Assembly: GCA_031553835.1 (NCBI GenBank)
Contig: JAVBKX010000014.1
Coordinates: forward strand, 62,001-126,000
DNA from: JAVBKX01 sp031553835
Lineage (GTDB): Bacteria; Bacteroidota; Bacteroidia; Bacteroidales; Azobacteroidaceae
Direction: 5' to 3'
DNA length: 64,000 nucleotides
Of this stretch, positions 10,501-19,400 are shown piece after piece; position 1 is the first letter of the stretch, and every line of letters begins with the position of its first letter. A program made the position numbers and the translations under genes. A model generated the notes under the pieces. The model ran no database searches, was not told where the DNA came from, and saw nothing but the letters and a program-made list of their open reading frames with translations.

Positions 10501-10607
10501 CCGTCAGCGCCAATGCCGCCGCCGAAGGAGATATTGCTGCCGGAATTGATTGGGGAACTTATCCCGTGGCGCGTACGTTCACCATGGGGGTCAATTTAAC
10601 ATTCTAA
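7530..10607 (+). CDS. SusC-like TonB-dependent outer-membrane glycan transporter
   Basis: 1025 residues, usual SusC length. A signal peptide (1-22, ending GWAQ) is followed by a carboxypeptidase-D-like beta-sandwich (about 24-100), a TonB-box-like EEFVVVGY (103-110), a plug containing RVRGVSSIFGG and PVYIVDGV (about 120-230) with SILKDGAYAAIYGSRATNGIVLVTTK, and a 22-strand barrel ending in a typical aromatic C-terminus (VNLTF). It imports oligosaccharides across the outer membrane with the SusD lipoprotein as lid. The susD gene starts 12 bp downstream. Confidence 0.97.
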   Translation: MNMKTYLLICICAILFPFAGWAQHTVTGTVTDANTSEPLIGVSISVEGTTAGTITDLDGKYSISVASNASLQFSYIGYVVQKVPVNNQTQLHVALRTDDHQLEEFVVVGYAVQKKRDVLGAVSKINNEDLIKLPVSTPEQALQGRMAGVQVTNATGAPGAGVSVRVRGVSSIFGGKEPVYIVDGVAVEGGINAISPNDIESISILKDGAYAAIYGSRATNGIVLVTTKQGKKGEAKVNYNGQYGIQTVARVPEMVNTADYISIYNEAARTDNAVSVVKRPLIEGDYLKEFADVNYLDEIFQTAPIQSHEISITGGNDKTTYLISGLYFDQDGIILNSGYNKASIRSNISSDVKQWLTVGMNLSGSMSETRSIPSSGDGYGNSEGGSVVRYAFFRNPATPVYGTDGKYTDKPGEYFGDPMYDTFFGDGYNPVGWTNNTDRTRKEKTFLGTGNFIIKLPLNLSLKTVFGMDYKNRTFRSYNETWGTDNRINNPNSLNLENYSHLNWTANSVLNYNTLIAEKHTITALLGTEANRNSAEYLNNFDQMFQNKDFAYIGNGQGKKVASQGETASSMLSFFTTVNYNFDQKYYFTGLVRRDGSSKFYGDNKWGTFYSASAGWNMESESFMKDIKAIDKLKLRVGWGVLGNQDIKPYAYSDIYRPNYNYPFGGIPNPGYAESEMGNEDIQWETSNQFDAGIDMAFLNNSLGFTIDYFHKISENMLMLAPYPPSIGYTVPPYINNGSVLNTGVDLEIFFRKNYKEKGFNIALNAGYLKNEVTEMEAPIQGGRVDNGSYITLTEKGYPIGSFYMLEMAGIFQNETEILTSAFQENGVKPGDVKYVNQDNNNVIDANDRVHVGSAIPKFAGGLNLSGYWKNFDASCFFQGAFGHKIYSQIGYDIEGFYRGFPVTQRYFDNHWTEEGSTNTYPRASWSAKSNNVRGSTRFLEDGSYLRLKNLQIGYSIPNTKKVGIEKLRVYIAGTNLLTFSIYSGFDPEMTVSANAAAEGDIAAGIDWGTYPVARTFTMGVNLTF

Positions 10608-10619
10608 AAAACAACACTC

Positions 10620-12092
10620 ATGAAAAATTATAGCATATTCTTCACAATAGTTATCCTGGCGCTCGTATCTTCTTCCTGTGAAGATTTCCTGACGGAAGAC
10701 CTGAAAGGGGCGTATAGTACAAAAACGTTATATACTTCACAAGAATCGGCCTTAATGGCTTTAACCGGAGTATATAATGCCGCCGGTTTTACTTCTGCCA
10801 ACAATCAGATATGGGTTTTCGGCGATGTAGCTTCTGACGATGCCGTCAAAGGAGGAAATCCCGGCGACCAGGCAGATATCGGTTTAGTGGATGCCTTCAA
10901 CATTGCGTCTGACAATGGTGTTTTAATCAATTACTGGACATTTTGCTACGCATTGGCTTCCCGCGCAAATAACATCATAGCCTACGTCCCGGGAATTGAC
11001 ATGGATGAAAATCTGCGTAATCGGATCGTAGCGGAAGCAAAATTTTTCCGGGCGTTGGCTTATTTCAACCTGACCAATATTTGGGGAAAAGTGCCGCTAA
11101 AACTGGAACCGCAAACTACACCCGATAAAGTATATATCCCTCTCAGTGAAGTAAGCGCGATTTATACTCAAATAGAAAAAGATTTGACGGATGCAGCCAA
11201 CATATTGCCTGTATATTACACTTCCACTTCCGACAGGGGAAGAATAACGAAAGGAGCAGCTTCCGGATTGTTGGCCAAAGCGCAATTGTACCAGAAAAAA
11301 TGGTCGGATTGTTTAACCACAATCGCGAGAATCGAGGATCTTAAAAGTCAGGATGGAAGTCCGATGTATCAATTAGCCGCAAATTACGAAGACTTATTTA
11401 AATCCGGAGCGGAAACCAACAAAGAAGTCTTATTTGCCATACAGCATCTAAGCGAACAAGTTCCCGGTCTCGGCAATTCGTTGAACCAATGGTTTGCTCC
11501 TTCGGTAGAAAACGGCTATTATTTCAATGCTCCGACTCAAAGTTATGTCGATGCGTTTGACGAAAAAACAACTACCGGAGAAGATGATCCGCGTTTGGAT
11601 GCTTCGATTGGACGCGATGGAAAACCCTGGTTGAATGGAGATGTATTTTCTTCCTCCTGGTCCACGGCTACCGGTTATTTAGTAAAAAAACACAACCAGC
11701 CGCTTTCCGAAGTTCCTAAAGGAATAAAAGGAGATGGTAATCTCTCGTATATCTATTTACGGTTGGCAGACATTTTATTGATGAAAGCTGAAGCTCTGAA
11801 CGAAGCGGGAGGAACAAATTCCCTGAACAATGCAGCCATCGCCATCAATGCCGTCAGATCGCGGGCGGGACTTGGCGCTGTCAATGCCAACGCTGCGGGC
11901 ACCATGCGCACCGCCATACAAAAAGAACGTCGCCGTGAACTGGGTTTTGAATTTCATCGCTTTTTTGATTTGATGCGTTGGGGAAAAGCGACAGCAGAAG
12001 CAGCCTTAGGGCCTGATTTCAAATGGACGGAACCTCGTTATTATTTTCCGCTTCCGCAAGCGGAAACAGATGCCAACAAGGCCATCCGATAA
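10620..12092 (+). CDS. SusD/RagB-like glycan-binding outer-membrane lipoprotein
   Basis: 490 residues. The signal sequence ends in the lipobox SSSC (Cys 20) and the mature start EDFLTEDLKG is the family hallmark. TPR-like helices follow (ANNIIAYVPG, EAKFFRALAYFNLTNIWGKVP), with the C-terminal RLADILLMKAEALNE, AINAVRSRAG and RRRELGFEFHRFFDLMRWG blocks found in nearly all SusD proteins. It caps the SusC barrel encoded 12 bp upstream and binds the glycan on the cell surface. Confidence 0.97.
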   Translation: MKNYSIFFTIVILALVSSSCEDFLTEDLKGAYSTKTLYTSQESALMALTGVYNAAGFTSANNQIWVFGDVASDDAVKGGNPGDQADIGLVDAFNIASDNGVLINYWTFCYALASRANNIIAYVPGIDMDENLRNRIVAEAKFFRALAYFNLTNIWGKVPLKLEPQTTPDKVYIPLSEVSAIYTQIEKDLTDAANILPVYYTSTSDRGRITKGAASGLLAKAQLYQKKWSDCLTTIARIEDLKSQDGSPMYQLAANYEDLFKSGAETNKEVLFAIQHLSEQVPGLGNSLNQWFAPSVENGYYFNAPTQSYVDAFDEKTTTGEDDPRLDASIGRDGKPWLNGDVFSSSWSTATGYLVKKHNQPLSEVPKGIKGDGNLSYIYLRLADILLMKAEALNEAGGTNSLNNAAIAINAVRSRAGLGAVNANAAGTMRTAIQKERRRELGFEFHRFFDLMRWGKATAEAALGPDFKWTEPRYYFPLPQAETDANKAIR

Positions 12093-12103
12093 AACAAAAA
12101 ACA

Positions 12104-12123
12104 GTACACGTAAAAGAGTGTAC
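12104..12123 (+). repeat. Short hairpin between susD and the LamG lipoprotein gene
   Basis: Perfect 6-base arms GTACAC (12104-12109) and GTGTAC (12118-12123) with an 8-base loop, followed by an A/T-rich stretch. It is too weak and lacks a pure T run for a confident terminator. It could attenuate or mark an RNA processing site that sets the ratio of lipoprotein to SusCD. Confidence 0.4.
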
Positions 12124-12181
12124 TTATTTATATGTATTTTAATTAACTATTTTACTAATTTATTTATCAACAATTTGAATC

Positions 12182-13249
12182 ATGAAAAATTTATTGAAAA
12201 ACTTTTTTGTGTTAATGACAATGGTAAGCATTTGTGCATTGCCTTTAACTTCGTGCGGTGACGATGATGAAAAAACAACTCCCGCCGACAAAACCGAATT
12301 GAACGCTCTTATCACTGATTGCGAAGACCTTTTGGCCTCTGCAACTACTGCTGAGTATCCACAAGAAGCCATTACTGCTTTTACAAATGCGGTAAATCTG
12401 GCGAAAGTTGCTGCTGCTGCTCCTAATTTAACTCAACAAGAAGTGAATAATGTGGTAGCGAACCTAAACAACGCTAAAACTATATTCGAGAAACAAGCTT
12501 ATAGCTATATTCCCGAAGAAAACCTGGTAATAGGTTTAAGTTTTGATGAAGCGAATAATACCGAATTAACAACAACCGGTCTTCATGCTCTGAAAGCGAA
12601 TTTGGTAGCCGGTCCGTCCGAAATTTTCGGTACCGACACTTCCAAACCGACTTATGTAGATGGCGTACAAGGTAAAGCAATCCATTTTGCAAAAGGAAGC
12701 CACCTGGAAATTACCAATTATACAAGTGATTTCTTAAACAATACAATGTCTGTTGCAGTATGGGTAAAACCGGAAGTTACAAGAGGAGGAAACTATATTG
12801 CGTCTCTAAATTTTTGGAATAATTGGAAATTCCAGGTTCAGGAAAATAACAAACCATTCTTCACAGTTGCAACAACTGTAGGAATTACTGATGCAGACAA
12901 CGAAACTCCTAATTCAGCTCCAAACAATGCATGGACACACCTGGTAGTGACCTTGGATTTATCTAAAAAAGAATTATCATTCTATGTAAATGGTGTGTTA
13001 ACCAAGACATGGAATAATACTACAAAAGGAAACTTATCCGGTTCAATCGCTGCACCTTTCACCAATACTATCCCATTCCTGATCGGTGCAGGAAATACTT
13101 ATGCCGGCGCTCTGCAATACTATGATTGGCAAGGATGGAACACTCCGGAAACCTGGGATTATTTCATCGGTTCTATGGATGAGTTCAAACTCTATAATAT
13201 TGCATTGGATGCCGGACAAATCTCTAATTTGTACAATACGGAAAAATAA
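12182..13249 (+). CDS. Surface LamG-domain lipoprotein (SusE/F position)
   Basis: 355 residues. The signal peptide ends in lipobox LTSC, followed by GDDDEK, an acidic run like the Bacteroidetes surface-export signal for lipoproteins. Residues about 38-112 form an Ala/Asn-rich three-helix segment of the FIVAR type (ELNALITDCEDLLASA... NNVVANLNNAKTIFE), and about 118-352 a concanavalin-like LamG fold (MSVAVWVKPE, WTHLVVTLDLSKKELSFYVNG, GSMDEFKLYNIALDAGQI). Position after susD and before the operon terminator suggests a surface glycan-binding protein. Its product must reach the same surface as the T9SS-secreted protein encoded next, which has a LamG domain too. Confidence 0.88.
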   Translation: MKNLLKNFFVLMTMVSICALPLTSCGDDDEKTTPADKTELNALITDCEDLLASATTAEYPQEAITAFTNAVNLAKVAAAAPNLTQQEVNNVVANLNNAKTIFEKQAYSYIPEENLVIGLSFDEANNTELTTTGLHALKANLVAGPSEIFGTDTSKPTYVDGVQGKAIHFAKGSHLEITNYTSDFLNNTMSVAVWVKPEVTRGGNYIASLNFWNNWKFQVQENNKPFFTVATTVGITDADNETPNSAPNNAWTHLVVTLDLSKKELSFYVNGVLTKTWNNTTKGNLSGSIAAPFTNTIPFLIGAGNTYAGALQYYDWQGWNTPETWDYFIGSMDEFKLYNIALDAGQISNLYNTEK

Positions 13250-13273
13250 TTCATTCAGCGTATTTTAATAATT

Positions 13274-13308
13274 GCCCGACATTACTACTCGGTTTTGTCG
13301 GGCTTTTT
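13274..13308 (+). terminator. Rho-independent terminator closing the SusCD operon
   Basis: Perfect 7-base stem GCCCGAC (13274-13280) and GTCGGGC (13297-13303) with a 16-base loop, followed by five T. It lies 24 bp after the LamG lipoprotein stop. An in-frame start at 13295 for the next gene would lie inside this stem, which decides that gene's start at 13322. Confidence 0.85.
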
Positions 13309-13321
13309 CAAATTTTCATTC

Positions 13322-16300
13322 ATGATAAAACAACTATCTGCCATCCTGTGCTTTAGCTTTTCGATTTGTAGTCTTTCCTCTCAACAAATCAATATTCAGC
13401 GCATTGATAATATGCCTGATCTCCCGTCTCCTTATGCAATGCGCGATTGGAAACAAGTGGCTGTCAATTACGACCGTTTGGTTTTTGACACCTCAAAAAC
13501 AGGTAATTTCTTTCCTTTGGTTTCGCTGAAAGGAAAAGGAATAAATTATCCGGAAATAACTCCCATATACATGGACACGTATGTCGGAACCAATACGCAT
13601 GGGAAACAAGCGGAAGCAATTAATATTTTACCGGCTATTGTCGGCGCCTCGTTGGCAGGAATTGACAAAACCACTTCGTCCGGTCACAATTGGGTCGGTA
13701 AAGCCATCGATTTTTTCAATAAAAAAAACGGACAGAATGTTTACCTTAATAATTATTCTGCCTCCACCGGAAACGACTGGTGGTACGAAATAATGCCCAA
13801 TGTTTACTTCTATCAGTTGTATTATCTCTATCCGGAGACAAATCCTGAGTTCGGCAAACAATTTACCATCGTTGCCGGCCGCTGGTTGCAAGCCACATAT
13901 CAATTGGGAGGAAAAACCAATCCCTGGACTGCACCCGACATGAATTACCGCGCATTTAACCTGATAACAGGAAAACCACTGACCGGCGGAGTAAAAGAAC
14001 CCGAATCAGCCGGCAGCATCGCATGGATTTTGTACCATGCCTACCTTCAAACAAAAGAAACAAAATATTTGGAAGGAGCGCAACTGTCGCTCGATTTCCT
14101 GCAAAAGCAAACATCCAATCCTTCCTACGAATTGCAATTACCTTACGGAGCGTTGATTGCGGCCAAAATGAATGCACTCGAAGGCACCAATTATGATCTC
14201 ACCAAATTAGTCAACTGGTGTTTTCAACGTGGCGACCTGAGAGGTTGGGGTGCCATTACAGGCCGTTGGGGCAATTATGATGTCTCCGGATTGATAGGGG
14301 AAGCCAACGACCAATCCGACGACTACGCTTTTGTGATGAATGGATTCCAACAAGCCGCAGCCTTAGTCCCTTTGGTGAAATACGACAAACGATTCGCCCA
14401 TGCTATTGCAAAATGGATGTTGAATGTATCCAATGCCAGCCGGCTTTTCTACTGGAATGCCTTGCCTGTGGAAAACCAGGAAGCTCAAAGCTATGCCTGG
14501 GCTTCCGTCAATGATCCCGACGCCTGCATTCCCTACGAATCGATGAAGCAACGTTGGAACGGAAAGCAACCATTTGCCATGGGCGATGCAGTAAAAGGCG
14601 GCTGGGCTGCGACCAATCTGTCCTTGTATAGCGGTTCAAGCGTAGGCTATCTGGCGGCATTAATCGATAAAACAAATGTAGAAGGGATCTTACAATTAGA
14701 CTTGAACGCCACCGATTTTTTTGGAGAAAATAAATATCCCGCTTACCTGTATTACAATCCTGCCAGCGAAACCAAGTCAGTGAAATTACTCCTTCCTGCC
14801 ACGGGAAATTTCGATGTATATGATGCCATCACAGAAACAATCTTATTTAAAAATGCAACACAATCCTGCACCTTTACCATCGACTCCGGTCAAGTGCGAA
14901 TGACAGTCATATATCCTTCAGGAAAAGAAATCCAACAGGACGGACGGTTAAAAAAAATAGACGGACAAGTGATTGACTACCATGCCGGTTATAATTATAA
15001 TCCAATTTTTCGGATGAAAACGCTGACGACTTCTGCAACGGAAGTAACTCCTGATACTCTCGTACAATTATATTGCTTAGTAGAAAATGTACCCTCCGGT
15101 TACGGAGTATTTTACCGATGGAGCGTTGATGGTACGGAAATTCCGTCTGCAAGCGCCAATACGTTCACCTGGAACGCTCCGGCTTCCACCGGCTTTCATA
15201 CACTATCGGTAACGGCGACTTCGGGAGGAAAACAAATTTCGGATTCGCTCCGCATCCGTGTGGAAAATGAAGTAGTGCTTCCACCGGTTATTTCAACAAT
15301 TGCTTATTCCTCAGCAGAGCCTTTTGCCCCATCGGTCACAGTCCGGCTAAGTGCAGATATCAGTCAGTCCGACCACATCACAGCTTACCAATGGAGTGTC
15401 GATCAAGGCGTATTGGATCATCCTGAATCAGCTTCTCCCCTGTGGCATTTGCCGGCATCGTCCGGAGTTTATCGGGTAAACCTGCAAGTAACCAACCGGG
15501 CAGGTTTCATTACCGGCACAAAATACGCTTTGGTAAAAGCAGAAAGCGCTGCTACACCTGTTCCCCTGATATATTATCCATTCAATGGGAATGTATTCAA
15601 CCAGGCAAGCGATGCCTATCACGGGATTTACTCGGGCGCCACCTTGACCAATGATGCTCGCGAAATATCGCAAAACGCCTACCGTTTTAGCAACTCTTCC
15701 GATATTATTTACACTCCATGGAATACAGCCCTGGATTTTACAGATAAAATCAGTCTCTGCTTCTGGATGAAAGTGGATAACTGGACAGGAAACGAGCAAT
15801 TCCTGATTTCTCACGGAAGCTGGGAAGAACGTTATAAAGTTTCGATTACCCCGGAAAAAAAACTTCGCTGGACGCTGAAAACGGAGGAAGCCATTGTAGA
15901 TGCCGATGCTCCGATGCCTCTTGAAGCAGGTAAGTATTATTATTTTACCGTACTTTACACCGGTTATTCCTTAGAAATTTATGCTAACGGTTCATTGGTT
16001 TCGTATGTTCCTCATTCCGGAAACATCGCTCATTCTTCCAAAAACATCACATATGGACGTAAAGACAATAATACCACCGAATATGCTTTCAAAGGTTGTT
16101 TAGACGAAATACGGATCTACAATGCAGATTTACCGCTGTCATTCATCCGGAAATTGCCCGATACCTGGACATTAAATACAAGTTCTGCACTAATCGACAT
16201 AAAAAATGACAAAATAAAAATATATCCCAATCCTGTGCGAGGAGGAACTGTAACTGTCGAAAACAACACCGGAGAACAAACATTGGAAATATATGATCTT

Positions 16301-16429
16301 ACAGGATGTCTGTTGACCCGTGTTTCTACGCATTCGGCAACTACAACGATTGATATTTCCGGATTTCCTGAGGGAGTTTATCTGTTAAAAATGGGAGCCA
16401 ATACAGCAAAAATAATAAAAGCCAGGTAA
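13322..16429 (+). CDS. T9SS-secreted multidomain protein: unassigned enzyme-like domain, Ig/PKD-like domains, LamG, C-terminal sorting domain
   Basis: 1035 residues. The signal peptide ends near SLSSQQ. Residues about 20-560 are a clear paralogue of the lipoprotein at 5770-7494 (shared DWKQ, DWWY, RWGxYDVSGL, KWMLN and NATDF motifs in the same order). Residues about 565-735 hold two Ig/PKD-like modules (e.g. YRWSVDGTEIPSAS and YQWSVDQG), 748-938 a LamG domain (LIYYPFNGNVFNQASD, DKISLCFWMKVD, GCLDEIRIYNADL) and 965-1035 a type A sorting domain beginning IKIYPNPV and ending in LLKMGANTAKIIKAR. Such domains direct export by T9SS, whose core operon is at 46-52 kb. It has its own transcription unit after the terminator. 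It may be the released version of an activity whose anchored version is inside the operon. Confidence 0.85.
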   Translation: MIKQLSAILCFSFSICSLSSQQINIQRIDNMPDLPSPYAMRDWKQVAVNYDRLVFDTSKTGNFFPLVSLKGKGINYPEITPIYMDTYVGTNTHGKQAEAINILPAIVGASLAGIDKTTSSGHNWVGKAIDFFNKKNGQNVYLNNYSASTGNDWWYEIMPNVYFYQLYYLYPETNPEFGKQFTIVAGRWLQATYQLGGKTNPWTAPDMNYRAFNLITGKPLTGGVKEPESAGSIAWILYHAYLQTKETKYLEGAQLSLDFLQKQTSNPSYELQLPYGALIAAKMNALEGTNYDLTKLVNWCFQRGDLRGWGAITGRWGNYDVSGLIGEANDQSDDYAFVMNGFQQAAALVPLVKYDKRFAHAIAKWMLNVSNASRLFYWNALPVENQEAQSYAWASVNDPDACIPYESMKQRWNGKQPFAMGDAVKGGWAATNLSLYSGSSVGYLAALIDKTNVEGILQLDLNATDFFGENKYPAYLYYNPASETKSVKLLLPATGNFDVYDAITETILFKNATQSCTFTIDSGQVRMTVIYPSGKEIQQDGRLKKIDGQVIDYHAGYNYNPIFRMKTLTTSATEVTPDTLVQLYCLVENVPSGYGVFYRWSVDGTEIPSASANTFTWNAPASTGFHTLSVTATSGGKQISDSLRIRVENEVVLPPVISTIAYSSAEPFAPSVTVRLSADISQSDHITAYQWSVDQGVLDHPESASPLWHLPASSGVYRVNLQVTNRAGFITGTKYALVKAESAATPVPLIYYPFNGNVFNQASDAYHGIYSGATLTNDAREISQNAYRFSNSSDIIYTPWNTALDFTDKISLCFWMKVDNWTGNEQFLISHGSWEERYKVSITPEKKLRWTLKTEEAIVDADAPMPLEAGKYYYFTVLYTGYSLEIYANGSLVSYVPHSGNIAHSSKNITYGRKDNNTTEYAFKGCLDEIRIYNADLPLSFIRKLPDTWTLNTSSALIDIKNDKIKIYPNPVRGGTVTVENNTGEQTLEIYDLTGCLLTRVSTHSATTTIDISGFPEGVYLLKMGANTAKIIKAR

Positions 16430-16440
16430 GTAAGTAACAA

Positions 16441-19400
16441 TCATTTGATCGTAGTCTTCACTTCAAATGTAAACACCTCCTGCATTTCACCGTCTGTATT
16501 TAAAACGACAGTCTTGCGTTCGTATTTTTCCGAAGGACGACCCCATTTGCGATAAAAATCAACGTATGCTTTTGCTTTGGATGATGTTCTGGCAGCATCA
16601 TCCGAGTAATAATTCAGTAAAATTTTATATTGACCATCCTCCGCATGTTTCAGCACATACATTTCCGGACCATATCCATCCATAACATCTTTGGTTAAGT
16701 TACCTCCCAACCTGGTTTTCCTATGACCATAATAACATTCTTCACCATTGGGTTCCCTGACATGCAAGTCAATATCAGTATTATTAATATTCCAATTTAC
16801 AATCACCACTATATCTGCAGCATCAATCAACAAACCCTCATCATCCAAATATGTTTTCATTGAGTCATAAAAACGATTGACAAATGCCGTTTCTTGTTGT
16901 CCGTTTGGCGACTTCGTTTCTTTTCTGTGTTTTTCCAAATAACGTAAACATTGCAAAGCGGTAATATCCCGGAAACTTCCATAATCGCTATCCCACTCCG
17001 ATTGCATACAAATGTAATAATAAATCAGAGCTAAATCTGTTTGTCCGGCTTTTCCCAACGCTTCGGCCGCTGTCGCATAAGCCATTGCTTCGTATTCGCG
17101 CACAGCAATAATACGACGCATCAGGTTATAAGCCTGGTCATTCATTCCCCACTCCATCAACTTAAAAGTCAAATCACGCAAAGCAGTAAAATCGCCGGCA
17201 TTCTTTTCCAACACCGAACTGAATAGTTTCAAAGCATCTGCTTTTCCATAACGTGATTTGCGATCGTTGGCCAACGGCAACATATCGTCATATTTAATAA
17301 CGTCTTCCGACAACATATTTAGTTCATCCGGTGTTTGTTGTTCTTGCAGTTTCACTCTAAAAGTGAGCAATTTTGGTTTAGTATTGAATACTTCATCGGG
17401 TAATGACGTTACATATTCCCAAAATAAACTATCCGGATTAAAATGGATGGTAGAATGTTCAGCCGCCAATCGTTTCAGCCAGGCAATAAAATCAGCCTTT
17501 CCTTCTCCCATTGGAATGTTGTTATGTTGGAACAGATTTTCCAATACATCGGCTACTGTATGATCATTTACAAAATAGCGGGCCTCATCTTCATCCATCC
17601 CTAAATCATCATAATCCGAATTATGTTCCAGCATCAGAAAAGAAGTAAGAGAAGAAGGCATTTGGTAATGAACAGAATAAGACTCGGTTGCTTCTTCTGT
17701 TTGACACCCATAATTTTGCAAAGACGACAATGCCAATTCGCCATAAATTCGCGACACCAGGTTTGAAACAATCGTATCAGAAGGAGCAAACACTAATTCC
17801 CTCGTTTCCAATCCATTGTTCAACCGGATACGAATGCTTTCTTCAGGAATATTCCTACCTCCGAATATAAGCTTTTGCCCATTATACAATTGGGAAGCTT
17901 GTCCCGACACTAAAAAATCTTCTACATTTTCGGCTTCAATCGATTCTATTTTCCAAGGACGATAACGGAATGATTTGGCCGTCAATGCAGCTTCTTCTTC
18001 TCCGGTTACTGTAAAAGCAAAGCCTCTGGTAGCATTACTCAATAAATCCAATGCTGCAGCATTTGTACCTGACAATCCTGTTTTGTAAGTATGTACACGA
18101 TCGCCCGGAGCAACCATCAATTTCAATGCCTGCATACTGGGTTCACCCCAATTAAAATCAGCATCACTCAACACAAAGAGATGTTTCGCCGCATTTTTTT
18201 TCAACCAGGCCGGATGTGACGCTTCTTTTAATGCAGTTCCCAAATCGGTAGCCCCTTCCAACGCTAATGTATTTGCATATCGCAGAAAAGCATCCAGATT
18301 GTAATAATTATTTCGCACATAAGATCTCGACCACCAATAGGTATCAATATTAAAACAAACTACCGAAAACCGTTTGATAATATCTTTATTCGATGATAAA
18401 ATTTCCTCCAATAATTTGAGCCAAACATTAAATTTATCCGGTTGTGAACTCAGGGAGACATCCAGCAAAAAAATAGCATCTGAAGGAATATTTTCCTGTA
18501 GCGTTTCAGGAAGTTCAATCCGGTAATTAGCCGCAAAATATTTTTCATCTTCATCCACCAGCAAAGTCGGAGCAATCGTATTATAACGAATGGTATAAGC
18601 CTTTTTCGAAGGATTTTTCACCGACACATATATTCGGTCGGAAGATTGGGACGAAGCCAGCAGTGGAGTTACTGTCGGAATCATCGCATCAGACGCATAC
18701 ATATCCATATCCAACTGAAAATCTTTTACAACAGTGGGAATCGTAAGAACACATTCCCTGAATGAAGCAGCTTCGGTCATATTTAAGTCATAACCGATTA
18801 CTACCCGATGCAAGTGGTCTTTTTGCAAAGGAAACACCCTGCAGGTAAACAGATCCGCACCCGTCCATTCCATTAGCGCAGGGTCGATACGAGCGTTGAC
18901 CGTTTCTTCATATAATTTGGCAGCTTTTTGTTTGGATACAATACGTGCTTTGCGTACATCGTCCCAACTTCGTTCATTTGCATCTTCAATATCATCTGTT
19001 TTCAATGAAAATGCATCAGAAGTATATTTAGCGAATGGAAACTGTAATTTTTTGCGAGATGTTAATTTTCCATCATCCACATTATATTCATCGCCGTTTT
19101 CATCCAAATAAGTAGTTTGCCCGAAAGCAAAATAATAAGGAGTCGCACCGGTAGGCAATCGCAATTTGAACGTCCCTTCCAATCCGTTTTGCTTATCGTT
19201 ATAAAAAAAACAATCCATCAAGACGCGAACACGGAATCCGTCCACTTGAACTGCCATTTGAGCAGCCTCTAATGGCAGATAATCATTATCTCCCACTTCC
19301 AGACGAATGGCATTATCTGATAATCCCGAACGCTTCCACGTAGAACCGCTTTTCTTATCATTCGTTCTATCTTGGTTGATCGCTACAATACCGGCAACAG

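Noticed and set aside
12182..16429. LamG lipoprotein and T9SS protein as one operon
   Set aside because: A perfect 7-base stem plus T run at 13274-13308 separates them.
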